Positions 8,479 to 16,389 of a stretch of 64,000 nt of DNA are shown here, one piece after another. The notes beneath the pieces are model-generated. The model had not been told where the DNA came from and did no database searches. It saw only the letters and a program-made list of their open reading frames with translations. Position 1 is the first letter of the stretch; every line of letters starts with the position of its first letter. Origin of the DNA: DAHUYF01 sp035945115 (GTDB lineage Bacteria > Pseudomonadota > Alphaproteobacteria > ATCC43930 > CGMCC-115725); assembly GCA_035945115.1 (NCBI GenBank), contig DASZAN010000029.1, positions 37,848 to 101,847 on the forward strand, read 5' to 3'. Made by a program: the position numbers and the translations under genes.

Positions 8479-9252
8479 ATGCGCAATCCCGCCCGTGAGC
8501 GACTGAAGAACGGCGAGCGCGCCTTGGGCGTCGGGCTGCGTCAGGCACGCACTGTCGACATCGCCGCCATCATGGCGACGGCGGGGTTCGATTGGCTCTT
8601 TCTCGATCTCGAGCACGGCACCATGCCGCTCGACATCGCGACACAGATATCGGTGGCGGCGCTCGGTGCCCAAATCTCGCCGATCGTGCGTGTGCCCAAC
8701 GGGCAATATTCGCTTGCCACCCGCGCGCTCGACGGCGGCGCGCTCGGCATCGTCATGCCGCATGTGGACACCGCGGATGAAGCGCGCGAGGTGGTGGCGC
8801 ATTTGAAATATCCGCCGGCGGGCCATCGCTCGGTCGCGGGCGGCATGGCCTATTTCGGCTTCCGTGCCGTGCCGATCGCAGAGGCCACGGCGACGATGAA
8901 TGCCGAGACGCTGATCGTCGTCATGCTCGAGACGCCGCAAGCGGTCGAGAACGCCGATGCCATCGCCGCCGTCCCCGGCGTCGACGTGCTCTTGATCGGC
9001 ACCAACGACCTCGCCATGGAGATGGGCATCCCCGGCCAATTCGATCACACGCGCGTCGTCACCGCCTATGAGCGCGTCATCGCCGCCTGCCAAAAGCACG
9101 GCAAATGGCCCGGCATGGGCGGCGTCTACAGCGAGCCTCTCCTCGCCAAATACAGCGCGCTCGGCATGCGCATGCTGCTCGCGGGCAACGACCTTTCCTT
9201 CCTGACCGCGGCGGCGACGACGCGGGCGAAGTTTCTACGCGAGATGAAGTAA
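8479..9252 (+). CDS. HpcH/HpaI aldolase family protein
   Basis: This 257-aa class II pyruvate-type aldolase has the family marks WLFLDLEHGTMPL near the N-terminus, IVRVPNGQ, a central metal site region (MLETPQAVENADAIA with the Glu ligand) and the GTNDLAMEMGIPG loop. Members cleave 4-hydroxy-2-oxo acids to pyruvate (or glyoxylate) and an aldehyde in aromatic or sugar-acid breakdown. The ATG at 8479 has a perfect AAGGAGG in front, so I reject the upstream in-frame GTG at 8455. The gene stands alone, so its pathway is undetermined. Confidence 0.9.
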   Translation: MRNPARERLKNGERALGVGLRQARTVDIAAIMATAGFDWLFLDLEHGTMPLDIATQISVAALGAQISPIVRVPNGQYSLATRALDGGALGIVMPHVDTADEAREVVAHLKYPPAGHRSVAGGMAYFGFRAVPIAEATATMNAETLIVVMLETPQAVENADAIAAVPGVDVLLIGTNDLAMEMGIPGQFDHTRVVTAYERVIAACQKHGKWPGMGGVYSEPLLAKYSALGMRMLLAGNDLSFLTAAATTRAKFLREMK

Positions 9253-9266
9253 ACCGGAAAACGCGC

Positions 9267-9935
9267 TCACTCGGTTCTCGCGACCAGCGGTTCGCGGCGC
9301 TGCAGGATGAAGTCGATATCGTCGCCGTCCTCCTGCGTGCGGAAGGCGACGGGGGTGCCCTGATCGTTGAGCCAGACGAATTCGTGCTTGTCGGTGACGA
9401 TCTCGTATTGGCGGAGCGCAACCGGCTTGTCGCTGAGCCGCATTTCCCTCCGGTCGCCGCCCTTGATGATGCCGTGGAAGAGCTTGCCGGTGCGGGTCGA
9501 CATCACCCAATCGGTCCTCAGTACCATTACCGACCAGGGATTGGAGGGATGGACGTCGGCCGGCGCGATGACGATGCCGGTGGGCGTGGTGACGGCAAAG
9601 CCGCCGCCCTGCACCTCGCCGTGGACCTGGAGCCGCTCGCCGTTGGTGACGGTGGTGCCATCGAAGGATGTGAGCCGCTCGCCGTGCCAACGCTCGACGC
9701 GCTCGGCGTCCTGGCGATAGGCGGTGATGCCGAGGATCGTGACGGCAATGTGGAGCTCGGTGCGGACTTCGGTGTCGTTGCCGCGCCGGTCGACGATGTT
9801 GGCGTAGCGGCCGATCTCGCCGTGGCTCGCATGGACGATGCGGTACTCGTAAATCTCGGGCGCAGCAAACGCCGTGCGCGCGGTGGCGAGCAGCGCCACT
9901 AACCCCAACGTGACCGGTGCGACGGTTCGGCTCAT
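9267..9935 (-). CDS. Exported DUF6134-like protein
   Basis: This 222-aa protein has an N-terminal signal peptide (TLGLVALLATARTAFAA, cleavage after AFA) and a beta-rich body beginning PEIYEYRIVHASHGEIG. It carries repeated short strands such as ERWHGERLTSFDGTTVTNG and a C-terminal stretch EFVWLNDQGTPVAFR. This layout matches exported DUF6134 proteins, which resemble DUF3108-type periplasmic proteins. No catalytic residues are known. The start at 9935 gives the clean signal peptide. It is convergent with the aldolase gene and divergent from a VOC gene. Confidence 0.75.
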   Translation of the reverse strand: MSRTVAPVTLGLVALLATARTAFAAPEIYEYRIVHASHGEIGRYANIVDRRGNDTEVRTELHIAVTILGITAYRQDAERVERWHGERLTSFDGTTVTNGERLQVHGEVQGGGFAVTTPTGIVIAPADVHPSNPWSVMVLRTDWVMSTRTGKLFHGIIKGGDRREMRLSDKPVALRQYEIVTDKHEFVWLNDQGTPVAFRTQEDGDDIDFILQRREPLVARTE

Positions 9936-10045
9936 CGCGTGCCCTGCGGATCGTCCCCTCTCAACCGTTAACACGGGAGTCCCCATCTCGATCCTCGCCG
10001 CCTATGGGAAAGGGCGGAGGAGATTCATCCTTTGGAGGGAATGGC

Positions 10046-10552
10046 ATGGCGAGCTTGCAGAAGATCACGCCTTACCTCTGGTTCGACACGGAGGCGGAAG
10101 AGGCGGCGCGCCTTTATGTCTCGATCTTCCCGGATGCGGCGATCGAGCGGGTGGCGCGCTACGGCAGGGAGGGCTTCGACGTGCACGGCAAGCCCGCGGA
10201 CTCCGTGCTGACGGTGACCTTCCGTCTCTTGGGATTGGAGTTCGTGGCGCTCAACGGCGGGCCGCACTTCAAATTCAGCGAAGCGGTGTCGTTCATCGTC
10301 TATTGCGAGGATCAGGCGGAGATCGATCGCTACTGGACGGCGCTTGGCGCGGGCGGCGATCCCAAGGCGCAACAATGCGGCTGGCTCAGGGACAGGTTCG
10401 GCCTCTCCTGGCAGATCGTGCCGCGCGAGCTCCCGGCGATGATGAGCGGTCCCGATGGCGCGCGCTCCGAGCGCGGGATGAAGGCCCTCCTCCAGATGAA
10501 GAAGCTCGATCTCGCGGCGTTGAAGCGCGCCTATGAGGGAGCGCCGTCGTAG
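10046..10552 (+). CDS. VOC superfamily / PhnB-like protein
   Basis: This 168-aa protein belongs to the glyoxalase/bleomycin-resistance fold group labelled 3-demethylubiquinone-9 3-methyltransferase or PhnB-like. It begins with QKITPYLWFDTEAEEAARLY, contains LGLEFVALNGGPHFKFSEAVSF and ends with the conserved CGWLRDRFGLSWQIVP. Despite the old family name, methyltransferase activity is unlikely; these are small metal-binding or dioxygenase-like proteins of unknown substrate. The start at 10046 follows a GGAGGGAATGGC ribosome-binding region. Confidence 0.88.
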   Translation: MASLQKITPYLWFDTEAEEAARLYVSIFPDAAIERVARYGREGFDVHGKPADSVLTVTFRLLGLEFVALNGGPHFKFSEAVSFIVYCEDQAEIDRYWTALGAGGDPKAQQCGWLRDRFGLSWQIVPRELPAMMSGPDGARSERGMKALLQMKKLDLAALKRAYEGAPS

Positions 10553-10580
10553 CGGGCGGAGAGGATGCTCGCCAAATTGG

Positions 10581-10678
10581 ATCATCTCCCTATCCCCCTT
10601 CATCCCCCCAATCCCCAATATTCGTGCCGTAATAACGGCTGAGAATGGAGATGTGGAGATGAGTGGGAATCAGGGGGA
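10581..10678. repeat. Inverted repeat of CATCTCC/TATCCCC family, copy 1
   Basis: The gap between the VOC and hydrolase genes contains a left arm rich in CATCTCCCTATCCCC and CATCCCC units, and a right arm made of GGAGATG, GTGGAGATGAG and AATCAGGGGG, its approximate reverse complement. A second member of the family lies at 18593-18679. Confidence 0.55.
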
Positions 10679-10739
10679 TCGCGGCTGTCGGGTGCGGCAG
10701 GGTGCGCTATGTTGCCGTCGAGCCTTCGGGGAGGACCTC

Positions 10740-11567
10740 ATGAGGAAATTGGGTATCGCAATTTTCGCCGGTTTGTCGTTGGCGTTGTCCGGCGCGACAG
10801 CCTCGGCGCAAAGCAAGAGCGGCGTCGAGCGCCTCTACATCATCGATTGCGGCCATGGCGTGGCCGGCGACATTTCGCGTTGGTCGCCGGGCGTCGATGT
10901 CGGCAAGGCGCAGGCGTTCTCCGACAATTGCTACCTCATCCATCACGCGCAGGGCTGGCTGTTGTGGGACACCGGCATTCCCGATGCCGTCGCAAACATG
11001 CCCGAGGGACTGGTGCCGGCCGATCCGCGTTCGGTGCATTGGCACCGTGCGACGACGCTCGCGCAATCGCTCGAGAAGCTCGGCGTCAAGCCAGCCGACA
11101 TCAAATTCGTCGCCATCTCGCACACCCATCCCGACCATATCGGCAATGTCGAACTCTTTCCCCAGGCGACGCTCCTAGTGCAGAAGGCGGAATACGAGTG
11201 GCCCGGCGCCAATGGCGCGCCGCGCTTCAAGCCGGAGCACCCCGTGCGCAAGCTCGAGGGTGACCTCGATGTCTTCGGCGACGGCAGCGTCACGCTCTTC
11301 GCCACCCCCGGGCACACGCCGGGCCATCAATCCCTGCTCGTGAACTTGCCCAAAACCGGCGCGGTGGTGCTTTCGGGCGATGCCGTCCACTTCCAAAAGA
11401 ACTGGGACAATCGCCGCGTGCCCGAGAACAACGTCGACAAGGAAAAGACGCTCACCTCGATGGACCGCATCGCCGATGTCATGGCGAAAGGCAAGGCGAC
11501 GCTTTGGATCAACCACGACAAGGCCCAGCGCGACGGCCTGAAGCTCGCGCCGGCTTATTACGAGTAG
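10740..11567 (+). CDS. Exported MBL-fold hydrolase (N-acyl homoserine lactonase-like)
   Basis: This 275-aa protein has a signal peptide (IAIFAGLSLALSGATASAQ) and a metallo-beta-lactamase fold. The zinc motif is SHTHPDHIGNV, with further ligands in the TPGHTPGH stretch and Asp in SGDAVHF. Order and length resemble AHL lactonases and related quorum-quenching enzymes, which open lactone rings, but MBL hydrolases have broad substrates and export to the periplasm is unusual for AHL lactonases. The ATG at 10740 is preceded by GGGGAGG. The downstream gene encodes another exported protein, so the two may be co-expressed. Confidence 0.85.
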   Translation: MRKLGIAIFAGLSLALSGATASAQSKSGVERLYIIDCGHGVAGDISRWSPGVDVGKAQAFSDNCYLIHHAQGWLLWDTGIPDAVANMPEGLVPADPRSVHWHRATTLAQSLEKLGVKPADIKFVAISHTHPDHIGNVELFPQATLLVQKAEYEWPGANGAPRFKPEHPVRKLEGDLDVFGDGSVTLFATPGHTPGHQSLLVNLPKTGAVVLSGDAVHFQKNWDNRRVPENNVDKEKTLTSMDRIADVMAKGKATLWINHDKAQRDGLKLAPAYYE

Positions 11568-11722
11568 GCTGCGTTCGCCCGTCCCTCTTCCACGGGGAGC
11601 GCGACTGGGTGAGGGGAAAGCGCGCAGCGCTTTTGCCTTGCGGGAGAACCGCGGGATGCGGCAGGCTTTGCCGTAAAGCAAGAAAACGCAGACCGTGCGT
11701 GGTTCGACGAGGGAGGGCGGCC

Positions 11723-13888
11723 ATGAGTGGACGGTGCGTCGCGTTCTTGATGACGGCGGTGAGCGCCGCCTTGTTGGCAGCGCCGGTGGTGGCGCAGCAA
11801 AACAACGCCATCAACATCGCGGCCGGCGATTTGGGCGGCGTCGTCAGCGGCCCCAAGGGACCCGAGGCGGGTGTGTGGGTGATCGCCGAGACCACCGATC
11901 TTCCGACCAAATTCGCCAAGGTCGTCGTCACCGATGACCACGGCCGCTATCTCATTCCCGATCTGCCCAAGGCCAACTACCGCGTCTGGGTGCGGGGCTA
12001 CGGGCTCGTCGACTCAGCAAAAGCCGAGAGCGCGCCGGGCAAGCGCGTCGATTTGACGGCGGTCCCGGCGCCGAGTGAGGCGGCTGCGGCGGAATACTAT
12101 CCGGGCATGTACTGGTATTCGCTTCTCAAGATTCCCGACAAGAGCCAGTTCCCCGGCACCGGCGATCAGGGGAACGGCATCGCCGAGGCGATGAGGAATC
12201 AGCATTACTGGATCGACACCCTCAAAAACTCTTGCCAATCCTGTCACGCGCTGGGCTCGAAGGGCGTGCGCACGCTCTCGAAAGATCTCGGCGACTTCAA
12301 GAATTCGGCCGATGCCTGGACGCGGCGCGTGCAGTCGGGCCAGGCGATGCAGAACATGGCGGTGACGCTCGGGCGCTTCGGCGCGCAAAAGGCGCTCGCG
12401 CTCTTTGCCGATTGGACCGACCGCATCGCCGCGGGCGAGCTTCCCTTCGACAAGCCGGCGCGGCCGCAAGGCGTCGAGCGCAACGTCGTCATCACCAGCT
12501 GGGAATGGGGGAGCACCAAGCACTATCTCCATGACGCAATCGCCAGCGACAAGCGCAATCCGCGGGTCAATGCCAACGGTCCCATCTACGGCTCGCCCGA
12601 AGAGAGCACCGATCTCGTGCCGGTGCTCGATCCCGTCGCCCATCGTGCCTACGACATCAAGCATCCCTATCGCGATCCGAAGACGCCGTCGGCCGCGGAT
12701 TTGCCGGCGGGTCCGTCGGTCTATTGGGGCGACGCACCGATCTGGGACGGCCACACCAGCATCCACAATCCCATCATCGACGAGAAAGGCCGCGCCTGGT
12801 TCACCGCACGCATCCGGCCCGCCGCCAATCCCGATTACTGCAAGCAGGGCTCGACCCTCACTTCGGCCAAGGTGGCGCCGCTCAACGAATCCGCGCGCCA
12901 GCTCTCGATGTACGATCCCAAGACCGAGAAGTGGACGCTCATCGACACCTGCTTCAGCACGCACCACCTTTATTTCGCACACGACGCCAACAACACGCTC
13001 TGGACCAGCGCGGGCGGCCCGCAGAGCGGCGTCGTCGGCTGGCTCAATGTGCGCGCCTTCGAAGAGACGGGCGACGAGAAGACGTCGCAAGGCTGGACGC
13101 CGCTCATCATCGACACCAACGGCAACGGCAAGCGCGACGCTTATGTCGAGGCGAACGCGCCGCTCGATCCGGCCAAGGACAAACGCCTCATGGCCGCGTT
13201 CTACGCGGTGCAGCCGAGCCCGGTCGACGAGTCGATCTGGGGCCAATCGATGGATGTCGGCTTCTCGCGCGTCGATCAGCCCGGCTACATCATGCGCCTG
13301 GTGCCAGGGCCCAACCCGCCGGAGACGGCGCTCATCGAGGCTTATCTCCCGCCCGATGAAGCCTACGGCGCGCGCGGCATCGATATCGGGCTTGACGGCG
13401 TGGTGTGGACGACGTTCTCGAGCGGCCACCTCGGCCGCTTCGAGCGCGCCAAATGCAAGGGGGCGCTTAACGGCGCCGCGGCGGCCACCGGCAAGCAATG
13501 TCCTGAAGGCTGGACCCTCTACCGCATGCCGGGCCCGCAATTCCGCGACGTGAAGGAGCTCGGCAGCGCCAATCACGCATATTACATCTGGGTCGACCGC
13601 TACAACACGCTGGGGCTCGGCGCCAACGTGCCGATCGCGTCGGCGAATGGCAGCGAGTCCATGTTGGCGCTGGTCGACGGCAAATTCGTCGACCTCCGGA
13701 TTCCCTATCCCATGGGCTTTTACAGCAAGAACGCCGACGGGCGCATCGACGACGAGAGCGCGGGATGGAAGGGAAAGGGATTGTGGACGACCTTCGGCTC
13801 GCGCACGGCGTTTCATGGCGAAGGCGGCACGGAAGCGCGGCCGCGTGTCTTCAAGCTGCAGATGCGGCCTGATCCGCTCGCGCATTGA
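11723..13888 (+). CDS. Exported carboxypeptidase-regulatory-like/beta-propeller protein with one CxxCH site
   Basis: This 721-aa protein has a signal peptide (FLMTAVSAALLAAPVVAQ). A carboxypeptidase-like regulatory beta-sandwich (about 35-115, with VTDDHGRYLIPDLPKANYRV) follows, then a single heme-binding-type motif CQSCH at 171-175. The long C-terminal half has propeller-like repeats (for example DEKGRAWFTARIRP, HDANNTLWTSAGGP, GLDGVVWTTFSSG). The pattern resembles virginiamycin-B-lyase-like propellers fused to a monoheme segment. It is presumably periplasmic and may take part in oxidation of an unknown substrate. GGGAGGG precedes the ATG at 11723. The longer open frame upstream is not supported. 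Confidence 0.8.
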   Translation: MSGRCVAFLMTAVSAALLAAPVVAQQNNAINIAAGDLGGVVSGPKGPEAGVWVIAETTDLPTKFAKVVVTDDHGRYLIPDLPKANYRVWVRGYGLVDSAKAESAPGKRVDLTAVPAPSEAAAAEYYPGMYWYSLLKIPDKSQFPGTGDQGNGIAEAMRNQHYWIDTLKNSCQSCHALGSKGVRTLSKDLGDFKNSADAWTRRVQSGQAMQNMAVTLGRFGAQKALALFADWTDRIAAGELPFDKPARPQGVERNVVITSWEWGSTKHYLHDAIASDKRNPRVNANGPIYGSPEESTDLVPVLDPVAHRAYDIKHPYRDPKTPSAADLPAGPSVYWGDAPIWDGHTSIHNPIIDEKGRAWFTARIRPAANPDYCKQGSTLTSAKVAPLNESARQLSMYDPKTEKWTLIDTCFSTHHLYFAHDANNTLWTSAGGPQSGVVGWLNVRAFEETGDEKTSQGWTPLIIDTNGNGKRDAYVEANAPLDPAKDKRLMAAFYAVQPSPVDESIWGQSMDVGFSRVDQPGYIMRLVPGPNPPETALIEAYLPPDEAYGARGIDIGLDGVVWTTFSSGHLGRFERAKCKGALNGAAAATGKQCPEGWTLYRMPGPQFRDVKELGSANHAYYIWVDRYNTLGLGANVPIASANGSESMLALVDGKFVDLRIPYPMGFYSKNADGRIDDESAGWKGKGLWTTFGSRTAFHGEGGTEARPRVFKLQMRPDPLAH

Positions 13889-13894
13889 GCGCCT

Positions 13895-13936
13895 CCACTC
13901 AACCCTCCTCGCAAGCGGGGAGGGTTAGGGAGGGGG
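13895..13936. repeat. Palindromic GC-rich repeat between convergent genes
   Basis: A short palindrome-like element, CCCTCCTCGCAAGCGGGGAGGG plus GGGAGGGGG, fills the gap between the converging propeller-protein and FAD-monooxygenase genes. It resembles one arm of the larger repeat at 20887-20990. It can form a hairpin and may act as a bidirectional terminator. Confidence 0.45.
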
Positions 13937-15097
13937 TTACACCCGGTAGCCGTAGAGCCAATCGAGCATGGAGTAATCGTCGGGTGCCCGCGCGCGCATC
14001 ATCGCGTTGCGCACTTGCGCCGGCACCCCTTGCATGTGGAAGAAGGCGCCCATGGCGCGCGCCGTGAGCTGGACGCGCGCGGTGCGAAGCGTGCGTGTGC
14101 TCTCGTAAGCGGCAACGGCGGCGGGAATGTCGGCGGGCGCGCGTGCGATACAATCGGCGAGCGCTTGCGCATCCTCGATCGCCTGGCAAGCGCCTTGCGC
14201 GATGTATTGCAGCATGGCGTGCGCGGCATCGCCCATGAGCACGATGCGGTTGCGGTTCCAGCGCAAGATCGGCGGCCGATCGAGCATCGGCCAGCGCTTG
14301 TCGCGCCACATGAGGGTGATCGAGCTTCGCACATACTCGCAGGTCTGCGCGTAATGCGCGTCGAGCTCGTCGACCGTGCCCCAATCCTCGGAATTGAGCT
14401 TGTAGCGGCGGCTCTTGAACACGGCGACCTGGTTATAGAGCTCGCCGCGGCGCACCGGATACTGCACGAAATGCATGTCGGGCCCGACCCACATCACGAC
14501 ATTGTCGAGCCCGGCATGGCGCGACATCCGCTCCATCGGAATGGTGCCGCGATAGGCGACATAAGGCTCGGCGGTGGGCGCATCCGTCACCACCGCGCCC
14601 CGCACCGTCGACCAGAGGCCGTCGGCGCCGATGAGGAGCTCCGTCTCGCAGGCCGTGCCGTCGGCGAAGCGGGCGCACGCCGCGTCGCCCAAATCGTCAA
14701 CGGCTGTGACGTTGCAGGATGATTCGAGCGTGATGTTGCGCTCGGCGCGGCAGGCTTCGAGGAGCACGTTGAGCAAATCGCCGCGGTGCATCACGAGATA
14801 GGGATGGCCGTAGCGGCGGCGGAAGGGTTCGCCTAAATAGACATAGGTGATGCGCGTCTCGTCGAGCGCATCCATCCAGACGAGGCGGTTGGGAAAGACC
14901 GCATGCTTGCCGATCTCGCCCATGAGGCCCAAGCGTTCGAGCACATAGACGGCGTTGGGCGCGAGCTGCAGCCCGGCGCCGATCTCGCCGAACTCGGGCG
15001 CCTTCTCGACGACGTGAACCGCGCGGCCCACGCGCGCCAAGGCCAGCGCCGTGGCAAGCCCGCCGATGCCGCCGCCGACGATGAGCGTGGGCGCCAT
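13937..15097 (-). CDS. FAD-dependent monooxygenase (salicylate/3-hydroxybenzoate hydroxylase type)
   Basis: This 386-aa class A flavoprotein monooxygenase has the N-terminal Rossmann motif IVGGGIGGLATALALAR, the conserved GAGLQLAPNA, the HRGDLLNVLLEAC arginine region, the DG fingerprint IGADGLWSTVR near 170 and the GD motif VLMGDAAHAMLQYIAQGA with its active-site region. Members hydroxylate aromatic acids using NAD(P)H and O2. The stop codon of the upstream flavin oxidoreductase is 1 bp from this ATG, so the two form an operon. That pairing suggests oxidative breakdown of one compound, but the substrate is not known. Confidence 0.9.
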   Translation of the reverse strand: MAPTLIVGGGIGGLATALALARVGRAVHVVEKAPEFGEIGAGLQLAPNAVYVLERLGLMGEIGKHAVFPNRLVWMDALDETRITYVYLGEPFRRRYGHPYLVMHRGDLLNVLLEACRAERNITLESSCNVTAVDDLGDAACARFADGTACETELLIGADGLWSTVRGAVVTDAPTAEPYVAYRGTIPMERMSRHAGLDNVVMWVGPDMHFVQYPVRRGELYNQVAVFKSRRYKLNSEDWGTVDELDAHYAQTCEYVRSSITLMWRDKRWPMLDRPPILRWNRNRIVLMGDAAHAMLQYIAQGACQAIEDAQALADCIARAPADIPAAVAAYESTRTLRTARVQLTARAMGAFFHMQGVPAQVRNAMMRARAPDDYSMLDWLYGYRV

Positions 15098-15098
15098 A

Positions 15099-16256
15099 TC
15101 AGCGCCGCTTGAAGGCCGGCATCACCGCTTCGGCGACCCACTGAAACTGCTCCAGCATGACCTGTTGCGGTGTGCCCATGCTGGTGCTGAGGTTGATGTA
15201 CTCGAGACCGGGATAACGCTCCTCGAGCTTCTTCAAATGCTCGATCAATCCATCGGGCGTGCCGGCGAACCACGCGCCCGCCTTCATGAAGTGCTCCACC
15301 GTCGGAACGCCCGCCTCGGCCCAGCCGCCACGCCGCGCCGCCGCGGCGATCTGCGCCGGCGTCATCCCCGGCATGAATCCCAGCGGCGCGAACATCTTGA
15401 CGTGCTCCTCATAGAGCGGCGTGATTTCGCGGAGGGCCTGCTCGCGCGTCTTCGCCAGATGGAAGAAGATGCCGACCATCAAGTCCTCGCCGAGCTTCAG
15501 GTTCTTTCCCGCGCGCGCTGCGGCCTCCTGATAAGCGTGGATCGGATTGTGCTCCATCGTCGCGGCGCCGCCGCCCACCGCGCCCTTGATGCCGTATTTG
15601 AGCATGAAGTCGATGCCGCGCGCGCCGGCGCTGACGATCGGCTGCCACGTCTCGACCGGGCGATGGATCGGTCGCGGCACCAGCGTGATCTCCGTGAGCT
15701 GATAGCCGCGGTAGGGCACCTCGGGCGGCAGTGTGTAATGCTTGCCGCGGTGCGAGAAGCTCTCGCTCTCGAATGCCTTGAAGATGATCTCCACCTGCTC
15801 TTCGAAGAGCTCGCGGTTGGCGTTCTGATCGAGAATCGGCGCGCCGAAGGTTTCGACCTCGCGCGAATGATAGCCGCGGCCGACGCCGAAGATCGTGCGC
15901 CCCCCCGTCAAGATGTCGGCGACGGCGAAATCCTCGGCGAGCCGCAGCGGGTGCCACATCGGCGTGATGTTGAAGCCGCAACCGATGCGGAGCCGCTTGG
16001 TCACATGCGCCAAGTGAACCGCCATCATGAGCAGGTTCGGGATGACTTCATAACCCTCGTGCTGGAAATGGTGCTCGGCGAGCCAAACCGTGTCGTAGCC
16101 GTGCCGGTCGAGTGTCTGGGCGATCGCCTCGGTCTTGGCGAAGACGCTGATGAGATGCTCGTTGGAAAAGCGCCGCTCGTTCGCCGGCGTCGCATTCTGT
16201 CCGCGGTCGGGCAGATCGACGTGACCGGGATAGACGGTGGTGAACTTGGTGATCAT
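15099..16256 (-). CDS. LLM-class flavin-dependent oxidoreductase
   Basis: This 385-aa luciferase-like protein has the marks DTVWLAEHHFQHEGY near the N-terminus, VTKRLRIGCGFNITPMWHPLR, and GGRTIFGVGRGYHSREVETFG. It differs clearly from the other family member at 4 kb (different insert and C-terminus), so the two are not recent duplicates. The ATG at 16256 has GGAGGACGCAGG just upstream and is preferred to the GTG/ATG further out. It is the first gene of a tight pair with the FAD monooxygenase. The family needs reduced flavin, and no flavin reductase gene is adjacent. Confidence 0.88.
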   Translation of the reverse strand: MITKFTTVYPGHVDLPDRGQNATPANERRFSNEHLISVFAKTEAIAQTLDRHGYDTVWLAEHHFQHEGYEVIPNLLMMAVHLAHVTKRLRIGCGFNITPMWHPLRLAEDFAVADILTGGRTIFGVGRGYHSREVETFGAPILDQNANRELFEEQVEIIFKAFESESFSHRGKHYTLPPEVPYRGYQLTEITLVPRPIHRPVETWQPIVSAGARGIDFMLKYGIKGAVGGGAATMEHNPIHAYQEAAARAGKNLKLGEDLMVGIFFHLAKTREQALREITPLYEEHVKMFAPLGFMPGMTPAQIAAAARRGGWAEAGVPTVEHFMKAGAWFAGTPDGLIEHLKKLEERYPGLEYINLSTSMGTPQQVMLEQFQWVAEAVMPAFKRR

Positions 16257-16389
16257 CCTGCGTCCTCCAGATGGCATTGCTGTGCGCCGCGCGAACGCCG
16301 GGAGAGGCGGCGCTCATGGTATAGCGTCCGCCGCGCAGGATGTCTCAGGGGGTGGTCGCGTGGTTGTTCCGGCGTGCGCCGGTTCTATC

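Noticed and set aside
12014..13885. Minus-strand open frame of 623 codons
   Set aside because: Antisense to the propeller-like exported protein, whose signal peptide and motifs are clear.
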